Origin: Leucobacter celer subsp. astrifaciens
GTDB taxonomy: Bacteria > Actinomycetota > Actinomycetes > Actinomycetales > Microbacteriaceae
DNA: 64,000 nucleotides
Assembly (NCBI RefSeq): GCF_001273835.1
Contig: NZ_JHEI01000151.1
Span: forward strand, 16,522-80,521
Direction: 5' to 3'
A program made the position numbers and the translations under genes. How positions within the stretch are numbered: position 1 is the stretch's first letter; each line of letters opens with the position of its first letter. Positions 61,401-64,000 of the stretch are shown here, one piece after another. The notes beneath the pieces were generated by a model, which was given only the letters and a program-made list of their open reading frames with translations, did not search any database and had not been told where the DNA came from.

Positions 61401-63203
61401 GATTCGGGCGCCAGTTTCCCGCTCACGGGCACGGGATGGCTGACGAAGGACGGCAGAGCCGGGTCGGTCATCGACATCAGGCTGCAAGACGAGAACGGGG
61501 CCTACTACCGCCACAGCGGCACGAGCAGCGACGCGAACCCGGTTTCCGCCGATTCGACCGTGTGGCAGCGGGTGCACGTGCGCGAGAGCGGCGTGCTCTC
61601 CACCCGGATCGAGCTGCCTGCGGGGGTGAGGGCGGGGAGCTACGTTTCGGTGCGGCTGACGACGCACGACGACGGGAGTGCGCTCGGCGACACGAAGCGC
61701 GACTGGACGTCCCAGCCCGTCACCATCGACGGTCTTCCGTACTCTCCGCCGGTCTCGGAAGGGTGCACGGCCGCGCCCTCCGAGGCCGCATACCAGCTTG
61801 CTCCCGGCGTGAAGGTGCCGGCAGCGAAGATCGGCGGCACCATCCGGCTCACCGGCGAGAAGTGGTGCAACTCCGTGACAGGCAAGGGATCCTACATCGC
61901 CATCAAGATCAACGACGGAGCCTACTCTCACAAGGGCAGCGGTATCGCGAAGACGTTCAATGCCAAGGCGGGCAAGGAGATCGGAGCTTGCGAGGCGAGC
62001 ATCTGCGCCAGCAACAAGACGATCTGGTACGTGATCGAAGCGGATGACGACGGCAGCTTCGACGTGAACGTTCCGATACCGACGCGCAGCAACACCAACC
62101 CGGGATTCTCCGAGGGATCGTATACGCTGCGGATCATGACGGGCACGCTCGCCGGGGATCCGTTCTACGGTGGGAAGAGAGAGGCCTCGCGCACGCTGCA
62201 GAGCCCGGAGTTCACGGTGGTCTGCGAGACCTGCGACACCACGAACGCGAAGCCGGGCAAGCCGACCGCGCCGCCGAAGCCGCTGCATGCGGGGCAGGAT
62301 CTCACCGCGGGAACCCGCGGCGGGGTGCAGCTGGAGCAGCAGGCCGAGCGGTGGGTCGTGACGGTTCCGAAAGGTCGTCCCGGAGACTGGGTGTATGTGA
62401 ACGTCTACGACGGCACGAGCCCCCGCTTCCCCTGGAAGACCGAGTGGTTCGAGCTCGACGCGAAGCGCCGAGCGGTGCTGCCTCTCGCAGGGGTGCGGTT
62501 GCCGGTCGGCACGAACAAGCTCTCGGTGCAGGATCGCACCGGCGGGCTGCTCGGGTGGACCCGTGCGACGGTCGCGGAGCCCGAGAAACCGGTGACGAAT
62601 CCTGGCGGTGCGACGAACAGCGCCCGGACCGTGCTGCCGGGCGTGCGTTTCGCGACGAGCGCCGTGCAGGCGAGCACGCCGAAGCCCGGCGGGGTGCCGG
62701 AGCGCCCCGTCGCGGCCTACGAGGATCTCGTGCGCGCGAACGCCGGCGATCTGGTCGCCCTGGAGCGTGATGGCGGACTCGAGGTGTCGTTCCCCGAATC
62801 CTTGCAGGGGAAATGGGTGTTCCTCTTTCTCTACACCGAGGACGGCCGGGTCGTCCCCGTCGACTGGGTGCGCGTGGGCAGTGACGGCACGGTGCAGCTC
62901 GACATCGAGCAGCTGCCGAGCGGCCGGAGCAAACTCGCCTTCGTGGGCGAGGACGGCGAGTTGATCGGCTGGGTGGCCGCGGACGGCGGGGAGACGGGTG
63001 AGTCCGGCAGCTCCGGCGCCGCGGGGGTGCCGGCGGTCACCGGTCCGGCTGCGGTCCTGGGGGTCGCCGCGCTCGCGGACGACTGGACGCTGGTGTTCGT
63101 CGGACTGGCGTTGCTCGTGCTCGCGGGATCGGCGACCGCGGTGATCATGCTGCGCAGCCCGCAGCGAACGGCCCCGGCGCAGGCATCGGCGCAGCCGAGC
63201 TGA
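58410..63203 (+). CDS. Giant surface protein with Ig-like domains and an unrecognised repeated module
   Basis: Exported protein of 1597 residues; signal peptide LIGAKPLLTALLVFGLAVGT ends near AAAYA. Five Ig-like domains start near residues 81, 225, 325, 613 and 706, with patterns like QPxxxxVxxGExAxF and WxR. A second module occurs four times (about 437-610, 806-965, 973-1105, 1132-1270): a strand with G-(E)-x-(I/F)-x-(I/L)-x-G, then GxxGSV, later IPWPT and HTVRILTGSLLS. Two further related repeats lie at about 1303-1390 and 1447-1527 (ending LLGW and LIGW). A C-terminal helix follows VPAVTG, only loosely like a sortase motif. The GTG start overlaps the lipoprotein stop by 4 bp, linking it to siderophore or iron uptake. 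Confidence 0.8.
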   Translation: MNARRLIGAKPLLTALLVFGLAVGTVPAAAYANDDPAAAEGTTAQVVAEESSETGDAVSGEAESGSETGHSPEPDSVPEPAPVVTAQPEDLEVVVGAEAVFEIGAGNVTAYHWERLGEDGDPADERAWTELDANEQPSAITERLVFTAEPGHAGSYRVRLTGSGGETVYSVPVGLAVVDPQADADAETARETDADAVDPDEIAETRDALVAPRSAELLAAAADLVVTAHPQPVSAAQGANVRLSAQVSGGVDPVTVQWQRSTALSASAAPTGWTDNGLDRATSPTFTFNAGTSPHQNNRWYRAVFTDGDGAQVITDAVKLTILPAPVVTSQPVGSTVHLGEAATFSATASGDEVTVQWQRTTAAQPNGEADDSTWSDVPDATSGTLTVSETTASSHGAFYRAVFTNAAGATETRAAQLLLFERLDTNNAVTVSGESYGISPGNPFSVSAPNAVVRGESIVIEGFDYLHVDGQQGSVANFLMDAAYSGDPLTLNTTRTVINPATGAEYADKRGHNVAQAGGAGNTGKQNVLTAAGDTVLREYSGWADGYFRVEIPWPTPENTVQDQAFFDEHWGAGSQHTVRILTGSLLSGDNQRGITVRFTVVDEPTGAATAPEIAEQPEDASVVAGEQAVFVASASGTPLPEVRWQSLTQGGAWNDIPGARDGELVVSDTTTAMSGTRYRAVFSNSAGQVITDTATLTVAPSAVGVKTHPVSQGVEAGERARFTAEATGAEVVTRWERSSDGEEWETIRGANDVVLAIEGVTAADAAWRYRARFSNPGNPDGVVTESATLTVIPRENVREYCGESYGPAGYEGARFCFSGPEKVVVGEDIVIQGTGGYRATDGRTGSVINFFLDALYSGDPNTVYVKQPVEHPVTGNPVDDRRTHAMVQAKADGTWTATIPWPTVQTVSSTQDGRGSFSEQRLAQRFAPGTTHAIRMLSGSLLSKPTDVQRGATLFFTVVERLSDPIEVQKPIYPHETYAAPGAGDDAFAWVPTTADSGASFPLTGTGWLTKDGRAGSVIDIRLQDENGAYYRHSGTSSDANPVSADSTVWQRVHVRESGVLSTRIELPAGVRAGSYVSVRLTTHDDGSALGDTKRDWTSQPVTIDGLPYSPPVSEGCTAAPSEAAYQLAPGVKVPAAKIGGTIRLTGEKWCNSVTGKGSYIAIKINDGAYSHKGSGIAKTFNAKAGKEIGACEASICASNKTIWYVIEADDDGSFDVNVPIPTRSNTNPGFSEGSYTLRIMTGTLAGDPFYGGKREASRTLQSPEFTVVCETCDTTNAKPGKPTAPPKPLHAGQDLTAGTRGGVQLEQQAERWVVTVPKGRPGDWVYVNVYDGTSPRFPWKTEWFELDAKRRAVLPLAGVRLPVGTNKLSVQDRTGGLLGWTRATVAEPEKPVTNPGGATNSARTVLPGVRFATSAVQASTPKPGGVPERPVAAYEDLVRANAGDLVALERDGGLEVSFPESLQGKWVFLFLYTEDGRVVPVDWVRVGSDGTVQLDIEQLPSGRSKLAFVGEDGELIGWVAADGGETGESGSSGAAGVPAVTGPAAVLGVAALADDWTLVFVGLALLVLAGSATAVIMLRSPQRTAPAQASAQPS

Positions 63204-63234
63204 GCGGACCGGGCAGAAATTGAGGAAGGCAGAA

Positions 63235-64000
63235 GTGACGAAGCGACAGCGCACGTCTCGTGCGATCACGGGAATCGGAACCGCCGGACGGTTCTCGGCC
63301 GCCGTATTGGCTGCGGCAGGCCTCCTGCTCGGGCTCTCATTCGGAGGAGCGGCCCAGGCGCTGCCGCCCGACGGGCCCGGCCCGGAGACCCCGGGAACCA
63401 GTTCTCGAGTGTGGCCATCCGAGGTGGCTGTGGGAGACCTGCTCTACTTCGAGGTCTCCGGCTACCCGGCCAACGAGACCGTCTACATCAAGATCGATGA
63501 CGGCATGGCCTGCAGCGACACCTCGCACGGTGCCTGCGTCTACGCTACCCAAGCGCTCGATGCGAACGGCTACGCGACGGGTTCGATCGTGGTGCCCGAT
63601 CTGCCGCAGGGCGCGCACTGGCTGCGCATGCTCGCCACGGGCGACGTGTTCGACTCCCAGACCGGTGAGAAGCTCGGCTACGAGGGCTACACCCGCCGGG
63701 GCGGCAACGACTTCACGGTGATCCCGGGCGGAGCGAGTGGTGGCGGTGCCGGCGGCACCGGCGGTGGAGCCGGGGCGCAAACCGGCGGCGGCGCCGGGAC
63801 GGGGGGCTCCGACGCGGGGGGGGCGGAGGGCGCCCCGGGCGGGAGCGGGGGACTGGAACTCGGCGGGGGCGATGAGGGGGTTGCGACGAGCATGGGACAG
63901 GGCACGAGGAAAAACGATGAGGGGGGGGGCGGGGATGAGACCCAACCCTGCGAAGCGGACGCAGCCACCGCGGGGGACCCCCGGTGCACCCCCACGGGGG
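63235..64000 (+). CDS. Secreted Gly-rich protein sharing the repeated module (3' partial)
   Basis: Gene cut by the window end; 255 codons visible. GTG start at 63235 with GAGGAAGG upstream, 31 bp after the giant surface protein. Signal peptide: FSAAVLAAAGLLLGLSFGGA then AQA. Residues about 55-165 (SEVAVGDLLYFEVSGYPANE, VYIKIDDG, GAHWLRMLATGDVF, GGNDFTVIPGG) resemble one unit of the module repeated in the upstream protein. A long Gly-rich, low-complexity tail follows. No membrane anchor is seen before the edge. Homopolymer G runs near the end make the frame there less certain. Confidence 0.7.
   Translation, partial: MTKRQRTSRAITGIGTAGRFSAAVLAAAGLLLGLSFGGAAQALPPDGPGPETPGTSSRVWPSEVAVGDLLYFEVSGYPANETVYIKIDDGMACSDTSHGACVYATQALDANGYATGSIVVPDLPQGAHWLRMLATGDVFDSQTGEKLGYEGYTRRGGNDFTVIPGGASGGGAGGTGGGAGAQTGGGAGTGGSDAGGAEGAPGGSGGLELGGGDEGVATSMGQGTRKNDEGGGGDETQPCEADAATAGDPRCTPTG

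Overview
The window is very GC-rich and densely coded. It has short intergenic gaps, many GTG starts, and 4-bp ATGA/GTGA overlaps. Actinobacterial markers include an LpdA-type quinone reductase, CE1758/CE1759-type monooxygenase and reductase, actinobacterial SLH-like repeats, and a pair of small proteins of a type I associate with Microbacteriaceae (DUF7882-like). I infer a Microbacteriaceae chromosome, perhaps Leucobacter-like; the genus is a guess. No rRNA, tRNA, CRISPR array, transposase or phage gene was seen. Both ends cut through genes for surface or secreted proteins.

Layout. 1-2.1 kb: the 3' end of a sortase-anchored surface protein, closed by a strong hairpin. 2.2-5.3 kb: NAD(P)HX dehydratase, phosphohexomutase and a 39-residue Cys-rich protein. 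5.3-20.3 kb: an amine and polyamine block. It holds a PucR regulator, two flavin amine oxidases, a potDBCA-type ABC importer, an MHS permease, a PuuB-like oxidase with a cupin, a second DAO-type oxidase and a YtcJ-type amidohydrolase. 20.4-28.6 kb: purine nucleoside phosphorylase, a large Orn/Lys/Arg decarboxylase, a SIP-like protein, LpdA, a cupredoxin lipoprotein, an RNA methyltransferase and a GlsB-type membrane protein. 28.7-34.5 kb: two small paralogues, a secreted M14 carboxypeptidase with SLH-like repeats, Maf and a VapBC toxin-antitoxin pair. 34.6-39.6 kb: a PucR regulator divergent from methylmalonate-semialdehyde dehydrogenase and a class III aminotransferase, which together fit beta-alanine or amine carbon catabolism. 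39.7-42.3 kb: an FMN reductase/MarR/luciferase-like monooxygenase operon. 42.3-46.7 kb: a degenerate ABC ATPase, a YhgE/Pip membrane protein and a TetR regulator, with a palindromic operator at the promoter.

46.7-64 kb is an iron-acquisition island. entA-C-E-B-F plus a phosphopantetheinyl transferase form one tightly packed unit. The NRPS is C-A-PCP-TE with a serine-type binding pocket, so an enterobactin-like tris(dihydroxybenzoyl-serine) is the expected product. A Fes-type esterase faces the cluster. A FepB-like lipoprotein follows and overlaps by 4 bp a 1597-residue surface protein built from Ig-like domains and an unrecognised repeated module. The next gene, cut by the window end, encodes a small secreted protein with what looks like one copy of that module. 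No siderophore permease or ATPase lies in the window.

The intergenic DNA carries three repeat families. Family A (GGTTGAGCGAGCGGAGCGAG-type) occurs between genes, and a degenerate copy has become the interdomain linker of EntB. Family B (CGCGCGtCAGTAGTTG-type hairpins) occurs only at three convergent gene junctions. Family C is a 73-bp direct duplication. Several genes have a TANNNT -10 hexamer 6-7 nt before the start codon, which suggests leaderless transcripts.
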